From: an uncultured Candidatus Saccharibacteria bacterium
GTDB taxonomy: Bacteria > Patescibacteriota > Saccharimonadia > Saccharimonadales > Saccharimonadaceae
Length of the DNA: 37,410 nt
Reading direction: 5' to 3'
NCBI GenBank assembly: GCA_938033695.1
Contig: CALHKE010000014.1
Coordinates: 1 to 37,410 of the forward strand
The notes beneath the pieces were generated by a model. That model searched no databases and was not told the origin of the DNA. It worked only from the letters and a program-made list of their open reading frames with translations. Shown one piece after another: positions 1 through 7,594 of this stretch. Position 1 is the first letter of the stretch, and each line of letters begins with the position of its first letter. The position numbers were made by a program, and so were the translations under genes.

Positions 1-652
1 TATAAATTTTCTTATATTTTTCAAGGAATAATACTGATTTTGCCTTATCAAATAGTCTAAAACAAAAATCTATACCTTCTATTCCAGTCTTAAGCTCTTC
101 ATTATGTTCTAATTTATTTTTTGACAAAAATGATCGCCTATACAATTTTGCATATACGCCTGATATATTTGCATAAAAATTTAATACATTATCTCTAAAA
201 AATTTACATTCTTCATTTCTGTAGAGTTTATTATCTTTAAACAGTGAATAGTCGTATTTTTTTATTATCCCACCCATGTCCTTAGATATGCAACCACAAA
301 CTACGTCTGGTTTATTTTCTTTTGGATAAAGTTGTTCGCATGCATTATATTCTATATAATCGTCACCATCAACAAATAAAATATATTCTCCAGAGCTATT
401 ATCGACTCCAGTATTCCTAGCCGCACTCAGTCCAGCATTCTTCTTATGTATAACCTTAAAGTTATTGTTTCGATCGGCATAATCATCACAAATGTCTGCA
501 GTTTTTTTGTGCGATCCGTCATCAACCAAGATTATTTCTATTTCTTTCATAGTTTGTTTTTCAAGGTGATTCAAGTTGTTCATCAAAAAGTTATCTGGTA
601 TGTTGTAAATTGGAACAACGATACTTATTTTTGGCATAATAGTCTTTTTCAT
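1..652 (-). CDS. GT2-family glycosyltransferase (3' end outside window)
   Basis: This is a partial gene that reads off the left edge, with about 217 codons present. It is probably a family 2 glycosyltransferase that transfers a sugar from a nucleotide-sugar donor. The N-terminus has the GT-A start KISIVVPIYN, then ILVDDGS, then NAGLSAARNTG and the metal-binding stretch FVDGDD, in the expected order. The ATG at 652 follows the tagD stop by one base and has AAGAG six bases upstream. An in-frame ATG at 637 would give the more usual MPKISIVVP start, so the start is uncertain by five codons. It is the last visible gene of the 1-3000 operon. The acceptor and linkage cannot be deduced. Codon use is more AT-rich than in the ribosomal genes. 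Confidence 0.85.
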   Translation of the reverse strand, partial: MKKTIMPKISIVVPIYNIPDNFLMNNLNHLEKQTMKEIEIILVDDGSHKKTADICDDYADRNNNFKVIHKKNAGLSAARNTGVDNSSGEYILFVDGDDYIEYNACEQLYPKENKPDVVCGCISKDMGGIIKKYDYSLFKDNKLYRNEECKFFRDNVLNFYANISGVYAKLYRRSFLSKNKLEHNEELKTGIEGIDFCFRLFDKAKSVLFLEKYKKIY

Positions 653-653
653 C

Positions 654-1052
654 TTATTCTCTTATTGAAAGATCATTTTTAATTTTAGTGGTAGATATAT
701 TATCGGTTCTCGGAAGATAGACGACTTCACAGAGGTCTTTAAGTTTTTCGAAATTTTCATTACCTTCCCAATCACTGCCCATTACTACGGTGTCAATTTC
801 ATATTTTTTGACATCATCGCGCTTTTGACCCCAGTTTTTTTCTGGGATAACTAAATCTACGTAACGAACTGCTTCAAGCATTTTCTTGCGGGTGGCGTAA
901 TCGTGATAAGCTTTTTTATTTTTGATAGCATTAAATTCGTCGGTGGAGACTGCAACAACTAGGTAGTCTCCCAGGGCTTTTGCTCTTCTTAAGATTTCAA
1001 TATGACCAAAATGTAGTAAATCAAAAGTTCCGTAGGTTAATATTCTTTTCAT
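654..1052 (-). CDS. tagD: Glycerol-3-phosphate cytidylyltransferase TagD
   Basis: The product should catalyse CTP + glycerol-3-phosphate to CDP-glycerol + PPi in the cytosol, activating glycerol phosphate for envelope polymers or head groups. The 132-residue protein has the family's full length. The nucleotidyltransferase signature GTFDLLHFGH (H14, H17) is near the N-terminus, RYVDLVIPEKNW is central, and the PRTDNISTTKIK motif near the C-terminus is typical of TagD. The start at 1052 was chosen because AAGGAGAG lies just upstream; a longer reading frame begins 18 codons earlier but overlaps the previous gene without a good ribosome site. It follows the CDP-alcohol phosphotransferase gene by one base, suggesting CDP-glycerol is made and used by neighbours. 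A related polyol-phosphate substrate is possible. Confidence 0.9.
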   Translation of the reverse strand: MKRILTYGTFDLLHFGHIEILRRAKALGDYLVVAVSTDEFNAIKNKKAYHDYATRKKMLEAVRYVDLVIPEKNWGQKRDDVKKYEIDTVVMGSDWEGNENFEKLKDLCEVVYLPRTDNISTTKIKNDLSIRE

Positions 1053-1053
1053 A

Positions 1054-1833
1054 TTATTTCTCTCCTTTTTCAATAATTTTAGTATTTTTAATAGCTTTCG
1101 ATACATATTTAAAAGACATTAAAATTCCGGCTCCAACATAGTAAACGAAGCAATAGATTACAACAATATCATATGCCTTAAAGATTGCGGCCAAAAGTAC
1201 GAGAATTGGCAGTATGCCACCAACGCCAAAATCAGCTTCCAGGTGAACTAATAATGACTTTGTTTGTTTTTCGTCGGTTCTTTTTTCAATTTCGGCTTTC
1301 ATTTTGCCTTGATCGACTAGTTCTCTTTCGGTTGATTTATATTTTTGATAGATTAAGCGCATTAATGTATCAGAAGTGGATGCAAGTACGCCTAAGATAA
1401 TAATGATTATTGTGGAATTTGCACTAAAAATTGGACCATCATTTTGATATGCAGCTATTCCAAGCGAACTACATAGCAAAGCTACTAAAATGTAACTACT
1501 AATTCCATCGGCAAAACCACCAAATGGTTGCTTTTTAACTGATCTTGCGATGTTTCCGTCCGTGCAATCTAGAATGAGCCAAACATTAACTAATATTGCA
1601 CCAATAATATTGATCGTATGATTTGGTATTGCAATAAAAAGACAAGCAATTATCGAAAGAATGGCGGAAAAATATGAAACAGTATTGGCTGAGATATTAA
1701 GCTTAGTGGCTATACTAGCACAATAGAATGAGATTGGACGATAAAAAATTCTAGAGAGAATTGGGTCTTTGACTCTCTTCCATTCTGGTAGATTATCTTT
1801 AAAATATTTGTGGTCGTATTTAGTTTTACTCAT
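1054..1833 (-). CDS. CDP-alcohol phosphatidyltransferase family membrane enzyme
   Basis: This is an integral membrane enzyme of the CDP-alcohol phosphotransferase family, which moves a phospho-alcohol from a CDP-alcohol to an acceptor. The signature D-x2-D-G-x2-A-R is present as DCTDGNIAR (D108, D111, R116 counting from an upstream ATG at 1890), followed by G124 and D128. The last catalytic-type Asp of the motif is a Ser (S132). Several hydrophobic helices flank the motif. I prefer the ATG at 1833, preceded by AAGAGAG; the ATG at 1890 lacks a ribosome site and overlaps the GT4 gene. Its neighbour tagD suggests CDP-glycerol as substrate, but that is inference. Confidence 0.82.
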   Translation of the reverse strand: MSKTKYDHKYFKDNLPEWKRVKDPILSRIFYRPISFYCASIATKLNISANTVSYFSAILSIIACLFIAIPNHTINIIGAILVNVWLILDCTDGNIARSVKKQPFGGFADGISSYILVALLCSSLGIAAYQNDGPIFSANSTIIIIILGVLASTSDTLMRLIYQKYKSTERELVDQGKMKAEIEKRTDEKQTKSLLVHLEADFGVGGILPILVLLAAIFKAYDIVVIYCFVYYVGAGILMSFKYVSKAIKNTKIIEKGEK

Positions 1834-1870
1834 GATGTCTCTCTTGGAATGTTTTAGTTGATTAATTGGA

Positions 1871-2998
1871 TTAGGATTTAGCTTTTTCATGGCTATCGAT
1901 TTGATTTAAATATATTGATTCCAAAGTCAATATATTATTGATTATATTGTATTTTTTTAATAGGCTAATATTTGGCTCTATTCGTTTAGCGTGTATTTTC
2001 TTTATGAATTTCTTGATGTCGAATATTATAAAATCAATATTTTCTGTAATCTTGGCTTCCCTTGGTACCTCATTACTAGCTAGACACGGTAGCCCGTTCA
2101 TTTGCGCCTCAATAAGCACCATACCTAGCCCTTCATATAAGCTTGGTAAGCAAAACACATCCATCACGGAATAAAGTTTGTTGGTATCATCGCGTTGGCC
2201 TAGGAATAGCACAGAGTCTGAAAGATTAAGTTTTTCGACTTTAGCTTTGATTTTTTCTTCGAGTGGGCCGGTGCCGATGAGGAGAAGTTTAGAGTCTGGA
2301 TTTTTTGCGTGATATTCGTTAAAAACATCGATCAAAAAATTATGATTTTTTTGCTTGACGAAACGTCCGACATGTCCGATAACGACGGTTTTTTCTTTTA
2401 TGTCTAGTTCTTTACGAAGTTTTTTGCGGGCTTCTGGGTCGAATTTGAATTTATCGAGATCGATGGCATTGTGGATGATTTTGACTTTACCTTGGTCGAA
2501 GGTTTTATCGCCAAATAGGTAACGCCCTGCAAGTTCGGAGCAGGTAAAATAATCTGTGGCGTATTTTTTACTGAATGGACGCAAAATATTTTTGATGATA
2601 TTACGTTTCCACTCTTTAGGATTGCTGGTGGAATGACTGTGAGAAATGCGGACAGGAACCCCAGCCTTTTTCGCGGCGTAAAGTGGAAAAACCGAGAGGG
2701 TATTTACGTTGGAATGAACGATGCGATAGCGGTTTTTGTGGAATAGACCTTCGAGGGCCTTGAGATATTGAGGTAATTTTTGATATTTCGGTACAAGAAA
2801 AACTCGACCACCAAGTTTTTTAATTTCGTCATATGGGATGCGAGTAGAATCTTCGTCACAGATAAAATCAAATTGGACTTTGGTGTGATCAAGGTGACGA
2901 TAGTAATTCATAATCACAGATTCGACGCCGCCGCCAATCCATTTGCCCATAATTTGAGCAACAATAACTGGTTTTTTGGATTTTTCTGCTTGGCTCAT
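1871..2998 (-). CDS. GT4-family glycosyltransferase
   Basis: A 375-residue GT-B fold glycosyltransferase and the first gene of the left-end operon. The N-terminal domain has the glycine-rich loop GGGVES (about 22-27). The C-terminal domain has IGHVGRFVKQKNH (208-219), LLIGTGP and the donor-binding E-x7-E motif as EGLGMVLIE (E289, E297), all typical of family 4. It probably adds a sugar to a lipid-linked or surface glycan on the cytoplasmic side. A promoter (TTGACT-17-TAGAAT) and a short 5' hairpin lie upstream. The end of the gene overlaps an alternative start of the next gene. Donor and acceptor are not deducible. Confidence 0.88.
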   Translation of the reverse strand: MSQAEKSKKPVIVAQIMGKWIGGGVESVIMNYYRHLDHTKVQFDFICDEDSTRIPYDEIKKLGGRVFLVPKYQKLPQYLKALEGLFHKNRYRIVHSNVNTLSVFPLYAAKKAGVPVRISHSHSTSNPKEWKRNIIKNILRPFSKKYATDYFTCSELAGRYLFGDKTFDQGKVKIIHNAIDLDKFKFDPEARKKLRKELDIKEKTVVIGHVGRFVKQKNHNFLIDVFNEYHAKNPDSKLLLIGTGPLEEKIKAKVEKLNLSDSVLFLGQRDDTNKLYSVMDVFCLPSLYEGLGMVLIEAQMNGLPCLASNEVPREAKITENIDFIIFDIKKFIKKIHAKRIEPNISLLKKYNIINNILTLESIYLNQIDSHEKAKS

Positions 2999-3028
2999 CT
3001 CGTGAGTCTCGATCTTTCTCTATTTATA

Positions 3029-3053
3029 AAACTACATCTCAACTTTGTAGTTT
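3029..3053 (-). promoter_or_regulatory. 5'-leader hairpin of the glycosyltransferase operon
   Basis: A 7-bp inverted repeat (AAACTAC / GTAGTTT) with an 11-base loop lies between the predicted start of transcription and the GT4 start codon. It may stabilise the transcript or tune translation. No known riboswitch is recognised. Confidence 0.35.
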
Positions 3054-3072
3054 CTTGTTATTAATTATTAAT

Positions 3073-3101
3073 ATTCTATAACTTTTTCTAGATAGAGTCA
3101 A
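3073..3101 (-). promoter_or_regulatory. Promoter of the glycosyltransferase/tagD operon
   Basis: On the minus strand TTGACT and TAGAAT are separated by 17 bases, a good sigma70-type match, about 75 bases before the GT4 start codon. Confidence 0.6.
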
Positions 3102-3197
3102 CTTGGTAACAGATAAAAATACATCAAAAGCAAATGGGGATTCTGGTCCGAAGTTTGTAAGTAGACTTGGAATTTTTATTTTACTAATTTTTGTCCA

Positions 3198-3227
3198 TAA
3201 AAAAGAACCGAAGAGACTCCGGTTCTT
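3198..3227 (-). terminator. Intrinsic terminator
   Basis: The stem AAGAACCG / CGGTTCTT (3203-3210 with 3220-3227) is followed on the minus strand by a run of T. It ends the transcript of the coiled-coil gene and the mini-ORF. Confidence 0.8.
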
Positions 3228-3251
3228 AAAAATTTCAAGTTGAATGATTAG

Positions 3252-3296
3252 TCAGCTACTACGTATTAATTTTTCAGTGATGAATTTTTGCGGCAT
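3252..3296 (-). CDS. Possible 14-residue mini-ORF (MPQKFITEKLIRSS)
   Basis: Between the stop of the coiled-coil gene and its terminator there is an ATG preceded by GAGAGGGG at ideal spacing, opening a 14-codon frame that ends in TGA. The strong ribosome-binding site is the only evidence for translation. The peptide is basic/amphipathic and unlike anything I recognise. It could be a real small protein or chance. Confidence 0.25.
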   Translation of the reverse strand: MPQKFITEKLIRSS

Positions 3297-3312
3297 AATT
3301 CCCCTCTCTGTT

Positions 3313-3720
3313 TTAATTTCTGCGCGGCCTTTTGTATGGCTCTAGGTTACCACTTTTGGAACGAATTTTTTCATCTAACTTTTTTAATTTGTTTTTCAAA
3401 GTTTGAATTTCACTGTAAGCACGACTTTTTTTGCGCTTAAGGCTATCGATTTCCGACTTTACAACACCTTGCTCTTTAAGCAGATCTTCAAGTTCCTGAT
3501 TCAATGTCTCAATAAGACTTCTCTGGGGTCTGGATTTGAGATTTTCAGAGGCAAGCTGAATTCGTAGTCTTTCAATCGGCCCATAAAAGGCACTGTGACG
3601 CTTAATGGTAGCATCGTACTCGGCACGAATTAAAACGAGATTCGCTTCAGCCTTCTTAATATCGCGATTGATTTCGCGGTAGTTGGCTTTTAATACGGCA
3701 ATTTCAGAATTTTCTGACAT
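3313..3720 (-). CDS. Coiled-coil protein of unknown function
   Basis: A 135-residue, highly charged protein with heptad-like Leu/Ile spacing over most of its length (about residues 5-125), ending in a very basic tail (PYKRPRRN). No signal peptide or membrane segment is seen. The start at 3720 is preceded by AAGGAGGG, far better than the ATG ten codons upstream. It is monocistronic except for a possible mini-ORF, with its own extended -10 promoter and terminator. The shape suggests a cytosolic structural or scaffold protein, possibly nucleic-acid binding through the tail. I do not recognise a family. Confidence 0.8.
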   Translation of the reverse strand: MSENSEIAVLKANYREINRDIKKAEANLVLIRAEYDATIKRHSAFYGPIERLRIQLASENLKSRPQRSLIETLNQELEDLLKEQGVVKSEIDSLKRKKSRAYSEIQTLKNKLKKLDEKIRSKSGNLEPYKRPRRN

Positions 3721-3779
3721 AAACACCCTCCTTGTTAATGTGCACGCCAAAAATGTAGGCGCATATACGTGACTTATAT

Positions 3780-3788
3780 ATTATACCA
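3780..3788 (-). promoter_or_regulatory. Extended -10 promoter of the coiled-coil gene
   Basis: The minus strand carries TGGTATAAT, an extended -10 box, about 60 bases before the start codon. The -35 region at 17 bases (TTTGCG) is poor. Confidence 0.5.
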
Positions 3789-3835
3789 GATTTAACATAA
3801 AACGCAAACCGAAGAGTAAGTTTTTTATGAAGGAT

Positions 3836-3860
3836 AAAAAATGGGAGCCTTCTGGCTCCC
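3836..3860 (-). terminator. Intrinsic terminator
   Basis: GGGAGCC-TTCT-GGCTCCC forms a perfect 7-bp stem. On the minus strand it is followed by six T, ending the gene at 3932-4273. Confidence 0.85.
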
Positions 3861-3931
3861 GTGTTGTTGGGCATTGGTTTGATGGATACGAAATTTAAAA
3901 TTATGTTAAATAATCAAAAATCTTTAAATTG

Positions 3932-4273
3932 CTAATTTCTTAAGAGCTCCATAAAAGCGTCATGTTGCTTATGGCGTAGTTCGGCCATATAGGCATACCA
4001 TTCAGCTTTATCCTCGTGGTAGCCTGCTTTCTGGTAATTGCAATTAGGATATTTATTGTGTTCTTTGCAACATTCATCAAAGTGATGATTAGACTTATGC
4101 TCATTAATACGCCATGAACGTTCAGCCGTAGCTGCGGATTCATGCAGCTCAACTACTTGGCCAAAAGTAAGTCTACCATCTGGCGTACACTCTAATATTC
4201 CAGGTATCATGCACTTCTTATCAGTGGCAGTTAATGTTCTATAAGGCAAATCCTTATGTGTGATTTTTTCCAT
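3932..4273 (-). CDS. Cys/His-rich small protein, unknown
   Basis: A 113-residue soluble protein of unknown function. It has Cys at 21, 29, 68, 69 and 78 and many His, notably NHHFDECCKEHNK (62-74), so it could bind a metal, though the spacing matches no zinc finger I know. The start at 4273 has GGGAGG eight to nine bases upstream and is preferred over the ATG at 4327, which lies at the -10 box. It has its own promoter (TTGCCA-17-TATAAT) and terminator, so it is a single-gene unit. Confidence 0.75.
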   Translation of the reverse strand: MEKITHKDLPYRTLTATDKKCMIPGILECTPDGRLTFGQVVELHESAATAERSWRINEHKSNHHFDECCKEHNKYPNCNYQKAGYHEDKAEWYAYMAELRHKQHDAFMELLRN

Positions 4274-4318
4274 AATGAAAATCCTCCCTTCATTGGAAAA
4301 ATGCCCAACAATGTCTAT

Positions 4319-4347
4319 ATTATACATCTTTTTGGGTGTTTTGGCAA
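4319..4347 (-). promoter_or_regulatory. Promoter of the Cys/His-rich gene
   Basis: TTGCCA-17-TATAAT on the minus strand. The predicted transcription start lies about 40 bases before the ATG at 4273. Confidence 0.65.
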
Positions 4348-4356
4348 GCAGGATGA

Positions 4357-4890
4357 TTAATTACTATTCTTTTTGTCTTGGCGTTTGCCGAGACGCTTGG
4401 AGGTGCGGCTACTGGAGAAAACTACGGCTTTACTGAGAGTATAGTTTACGATAATGACAATAATATTACAGATAACTTTCCAAATTAGCTTGTTTTGCCC
4501 GCAAATATCAACGGAGAGCCACATGATAAAGACTTCAATGCCAAGTGTGACGAGGCGCGCAATGAAAAAAAGTATTGCTTCGCGGAGGATAGCGGCGTGA
4601 GTTTTGGCGGTACTTTCGAAAACATAGAGACGATTGGTAATAAATGCAAAGGCTACAGCAACGACCCAGGCCCAAATGGTGGCTGGGATGGTTTCAATCT
4701 GGAGAATTTCGGCAAAGATATAAAAACTAATAAGGTTGACGACGGTAGTGAGGACGCCAAAAACAAAATACAATACGATATGCTTATTGTAATTAATAAA
4801 ACGTTTGAGATAAGATGGTGATTTCAGGGCTTTAATCAAGTTTTTGAGATTGATTTGATAAAGCACTGCGGATTCATTAGATTCTGCCAT
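4357..4890 (-). CDS. GtrA-family membrane protein
   Basis: A 177-residue protein with four predicted membrane helices (roughly 36-57, 65-87, 103-125, 133-155) and the GtrA-type signature FGVLTTVVNLISFYIF followed by AFAFITNRLYVF. Family members are thought to help lipid-linked sugars reach the outer leaflet of the membrane. Its C-terminal tail is strongly basic. It fits with the nearby glycosyltransferases but is a separate transcription unit. The start codon has no Shine-Dalgarno sequence; a TATAAT box ends six bases before the ATG, so the mRNA is probably leaderless. Confidence 0.85.
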   Translation of the reverse strand: MAESNESAVLYQINLKNLIKALKSPSYLKRFINYNKHIVLYFVFGVLTTVVNLISFYIFAEILQIETIPATIWAWVVAVAFAFITNRLYVFESTAKTHAAILREAILFFIARLVTLGIEVFIMWLSVDICGQNKLIWKVICNIIVIIVNYTLSKAVVFSSSRTSKRLGKRQDKKNSN

Positions 4891-4896
4891 GGTTAT

Positions 4897-4926
4897 ATTA
4901 TAGCGGATTTTGACAAAATTTTTCTA
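4897..4926 (-). promoter_or_regulatory. Promoter of the GtrA gene (leaderless type)
   Basis: TATAAT at 4897-4902 with a weak -35 (TAGAAA, spacing 18). Only six bases separate the -10 box from the ATG, so transcription should start at or next to the A of ATG. Confidence 0.5.
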
Positions 4927-4931
4927 TTTTT

Positions 4932-4962
4932 TTGACCGATTTCGCTTATGTTGGGTTATAAT
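4932..4962 (+). promoter_or_regulatory. Promoter of the 114-residue orphan gene
   Basis: TTGACC and TATAAT on the plus strand, 19 bases apart, about 50 bases before the chosen start at 5014. It is divergent from the GtrA promoter. Confidence 0.5.
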
Positions 4963-5013
4963 AATAAAGATTGCTTATGTTAAACAATAGAACCTAGAAT
5001 GGGGGTATTTTTT

Positions 5014-5358
5014 ATGCGTAAAGAAATGACAAAGTTTTTTGAGAGATTCAATAGTCAGCACGCGAAAACTGCTGGTATCGAGCTCAGACTGAGTAAGGAA
5101 CTCGGGTGGAGCTACTTCACGATCAATTATCTTCAGGATAAACTGCCAGATGAGGTGGAATTTCGGTTACTAGAGGATTCTCTTGGCACATGTGCGGGGG
5201 CAGAACTAACTTTTCTCTCGGTCTACAAGGATTTTTTGGAAACAAAAACCATTGTGGTGCGCATTTCGCAGACTTATAGACATCTAGCGACCTGCTGGAT
5301 TCGGGATTTTAGTAAGTTTCTTCGGGAAAATTACAAACTTGAAGCCATGTCTGCTTAG
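5014..5358 (+). CDS. Orphan protein of unknown function
   Basis: A 114-residue soluble protein with no family I recognise. It is mixed charged/hydrophobic, with Cys near the middle (GTCAGAE) and near the end (ATCWIRD). The start at 5014 follows a GGGGGT ribosome site by six bases; the ATG five codons earlier has no such site. A promoter, the ribosome site and a perfectly placed terminator make it very likely to be expressed despite its lack of relatives known to me. Confidence 0.7.
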   Translation: MRKEMTKFFERFNSQHAKTAGIELRLSKELGWSYFTINYLQDKLPDEVEFRLLEDSLGTCAGAELTFLSVYKDFLETKTIVVRISQTYRHLATCWIRDFSKFLRENYKLEAMSA

Positions 5359-5381
5359 CTCGTGGAAACACGGGCTTTTTT
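5358..5381 (+). terminator. Intrinsic terminator
   Basis: GCTCGTG-GAAA-CACGGGC (one G-T pair, GNRA-type loop) followed by six T. It overlaps the last base of the orphan gene. Confidence 0.85.
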
Positions 5382-5393
5382 CTTTGAGTTTTA

Positions 5394-5428
5394 ACATAAA
5401 AAAATACTCCCCAGAAGAGGAGTATTTT
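5394..5428 (-). terminator. Terminator of the rpoA/S9 operon
   Basis: AAAATACTCC / GGAGTATTTT (5401-5410 with 5419-5428) with an 8-base loop and a T run on the minus strand, immediately after rpsI. Confidence 0.85.
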
Positions 5429-5435
5429 CTTTTGA

Positions 5436-5831
5436 TTAACGCTTGGAGAATTGTTCGCGTTTGCGAGCAGAACGTAAACCGTATTTTTTGCGTTCTTTTT
5501 CGCGTGGATCGCGCTTGATGAGACCAGCTTTCTTCAAGACTGGACGCAAGTCTGGGAATTCCAAGGTAAGAGCCTTAGAGATAGCCAATTTGATAGCGTC
5601 GACTTGACCAGCTAGACCACCACCGGAAACCAGGATGGTAACATCAAATTCTTTTTGCTTGTTAACGAGAGCTAAAGGATCGGTCACTTCAGCGAGCAAG
5701 CTTTTGTTTAAGGAAAGATATTCCAAAGCTGGCTTGTTATTGATGGTGATTTCACCTTTACCCTTAAATAGACGTGCGCGAGCAGTAGCTGCTTTGCGAC
5801 GACCAAGTCCGTAGGAATATTTGGTTGCCAT
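5436..5831 (-). CDS. rpsI: 30S ribosomal protein S9
   Basis: A 131-residue S9 (uS9) of the small-subunit head. It opens with YSYGLGRRKAATARARLFKG, has the central SGGGLAGQVDAIKLAISKAL, and ends in the basic tail KREQFSKR. In this family the last three residues (SKR) reach the P-site tRNA, and they are intact here. Its start overlaps the rplM stop by one base (TAATG). It is the final gene of the infA-rpoA operon. Confidence 0.98.
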   Translation of the reverse strand: MATKYSYGLGRRKAATARARLFKGKGEITINNKPALEYLSLNKSLLAEVTDPLALVNKQKEFDVTILVSGGGLAGQVDAIKLAISKALTLEFPDLRPVLKKAGLIKRDPREKERKKYGLRSARKREQFSKR

Positions 5832-6256
5832 TATTTAATCTCCTTTGGATTTTGAGCGGAATGAGTGTGCTCAGCGCCATTGAAGACACGGAGACGAGCT
5901 AAACGATCGTCAGCGAGCTTGTTCTTTGGAAGCATGCCTTTGACAGCTTCTTTGATGGCGTAAGCTGGATTCTTCTCGATGATTTCTTCGAGTTTGAGCT
6001 CGGTGAGACCACCTGGGAAGCCACTGTGACGGTAGTATATTTTTTCAACCATCTTGTTGCCAGTAACTTGGATGTTCTTAGCGTTCAAGACGATGACGTA
6101 GTCACCGTTATCAATGTGTGGAGTGTAAGTAACTTTAGACTTACCCATAAGTTTGTCAGCGATGACGACGGCTAATTTACCAAGTGGTAAAGAAGCGGCA
6201 TCGATAACATACCATTCGCGCTTGATTTCAGCGGATTTTTGGCTAAAAGTCTTCAT
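5831..6256 (-). CDS. rplM: 50S ribosomal protein L13
   Basis: A 141-residue L13 (uL13), an early-assembly large-subunit protein. Visible family features are WYVIDAASLPLGKLA, the GDYVIVLNAKNIQVTG block, YYRHSGFPGGLTE and KGMLPKNKLADDRLARLRVF. It overlaps rplQ and rpsI by single bases, so the three are probably translationally coupled. The C-terminus ends in AQNPKEIK. Confidence 0.98.
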   Translation of the reverse strand: MKTFSQKSAEIKREWYVIDAASLPLGKLAVVIADKLMGKSKVTYTPHIDNGDYVIVLNAKNIQVTGNKMVEKIYYRHSGFPGGLTELKLEEIIEKNPAYAIKEAVKGMLPKNKLADDRLARLRVFNGAEHTHSAQNPKEIK

Positions 6257-6636
6257 TATTTAGCCTCCTTATTTAGATTGATAGAATCGACAAATGAGAT
6301 AGTACCCATTTCAGCGTGGTCACCCTTGCGGAAGCCAGCACGTTCAATTCTGAGGTAACCAGAATCACGTTCGATTTGAGGAGCGATAACATCCATCAAG
6401 AGGTCTGCAACTTCAAGGTCATCCAATCTTGCGATGAGGAGACGACGATTAGCGAGACCACCTTTTTTAGCGATGGTGATAAGCTTCTCGGTGTAGCGGC
6501 GCATTTCTTTAGCGCGAGCTAGAGTCACGGTGATCGACTGGTATTTGATCAGAGAGCACATCAGCCCACGTAGTAGTGCCCTTCTCTGGTCGGTTTCACG
6601 GCCGAACTTGCGGCCTTTATATCCGTGGCGATGCAT
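6256..6636 (-). CDS. rplQ: 50S ribosomal protein L17
   Basis: A 126-residue L17 (bL17), which lies near the exit-tunnel face of the large subunit. It begins MHRHGYKGRKFGRETDQRRA and has the expected LITIAKKGG and GYLRIERAGFRKGDHAEM segments. It follows rpoA with a one-base stop/start overlap, the order usual in bacteria (rpoA-rplQ). Confidence 0.98.
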   Translation of the reverse strand: MHRHGYKGRKFGRETDQRRALLRGLMCSLIKYQSITVTLARAKEMRRYTEKLITIAKKGGLANRRLLIARLDDLEVADLLMDVIAPQIERDSGYLRIERAGFRKGDHAEMGTISFVDSINLNKEAK

Positions 6637-7586
6637 TAGATATTTAACTCCTTAAGTTTATTTTTAACCTCATCAAGAGCCTTTTGACCAAAGCCTTTGA
6701 GGTCTTTGAGGTCGGTTTCAGACAAGACAACGAGGTCTCTGATAGTGTGAATTGCGTTGTTCACAAGAGCGTTAGCAGTACGAGCTGAAAGACCTAATTC
6801 TTCGATTGGAAGCATTAGACCAGCATCTTCCTGTTCGTTCTTGGAGCCTGGAGCTGGAGCGGTGTCAGCGACAGTTTTTCCAGCAAGAGCCTGGTATTGA
6901 TTCACCAGAATCGCAGCGGCTTCTTCGAAGGCTTCACGTGGAGTGATGGTACCATCGGTTTCGACGGTGATAGTCAATTGTTGAAGATTGATATCTTGAC
7001 CAACACGGGTGTTTTCAGCATTGAAACGAACGCGAATTACAGGGGTGAAGACAGCATCAAGGGCGATCATATCGCTGTGGATGCGTTCTTCGGCCGAGCG
7101 CTCAATAGTAAGATAACCGCGACCAGATTCGACGATGAAGCGCATCTTCAAAGTGTAATTTGGGTCATCAATGTGACAAATTACCTGGTTTGGGTTAGCG
7201 ATTTCGACTTCGTTAGTAAGTTTAATATCGCCGGCGACGACACGTGCGTCACCATCTTTTTTGGATTGTTCGCTACCTTTAATTTCAAGAGTAAGCTCGA
7301 CTGGAGCGTCGGAGTGGCTCTTAAAACGAATATTTTTAAGGTTGAGCATGATGTCGACGACATCTTCACGAATACCTTCGATTGCAGTGAATTCGTGAGT
7401 AGTACCTTCGATACTGAAGGAAGTAATTGCAGCACCCTTAATACTTGAGAGTAAGACGCGGCGGAGAGAGTTACCCAAAGTGTTACCATAGCCATAGTAA
7501 AGTGGCTTGATTACAAATGAGGCACAGTTCTCGGATACGTCGATGACTTCTGCAAGATTTGCTTCGTGAATTACTTTTGTTGTCAT
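6636..7586 (-). CDS. rpoA: RNA polymerase subunit alpha
   Basis: A 316-residue alpha subunit. The N-terminal dimerisation domain has YGYGNTLGNSLRRVLLSS and the FTAIEGIREDVVDIMLNLK block, plus RSAEERIHSDMIALDAVFTPV. After a linker of about 25 residues (rich in Ala/Pro/Glu) comes the C-terminal domain with IEELGLSARTANALVNNAI and DLKDLKGFGQKALDEVKNKL, which binds UP elements and activators. Both domains look intact. It lies eight bases after rpsD with its own ribosome site. Confidence 0.98.
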   Translation of the reverse strand: MTTKVIHEANLAEVIDVSENCASFVIKPLYYGYGNTLGNSLRRVLLSSIKGAAITSFSIEGTTHEFTAIEGIREDVVDIMLNLKNIRFKSHSDAPVELTLEIKGSEQSKKDGDARVVAGDIKLTNEVEIANPNQVICHIDDPNYTLKMRFIVESGRGYLTIERSAEERIHSDMIALDAVFTPVIRVRFNAENTRVGQDINLQQLTITVETDGTITPREAFEEAAAILVNQYQALAGKTVADTAPAPGSKNEQEDAGLMLPIEELGLSARTANALVNNAIHTIRDLVVLSETDLKDLKGFGQKALDEVKNKLKELNI

Positions 7587-7594
7587 TTTTCTCC

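Noticed and set aside
446..682. 78-residue plus-strand ORF near the left edge
   Set aside because: It overlaps the GT2 and tagD genes on the other strand, which have clear family motifs.
4495..4821. 108-residue plus-strand ORF
   Set aside because: It is antisense to the GtrA gene, has no ribosome site, and its composition follows the membrane gene on the other strand.
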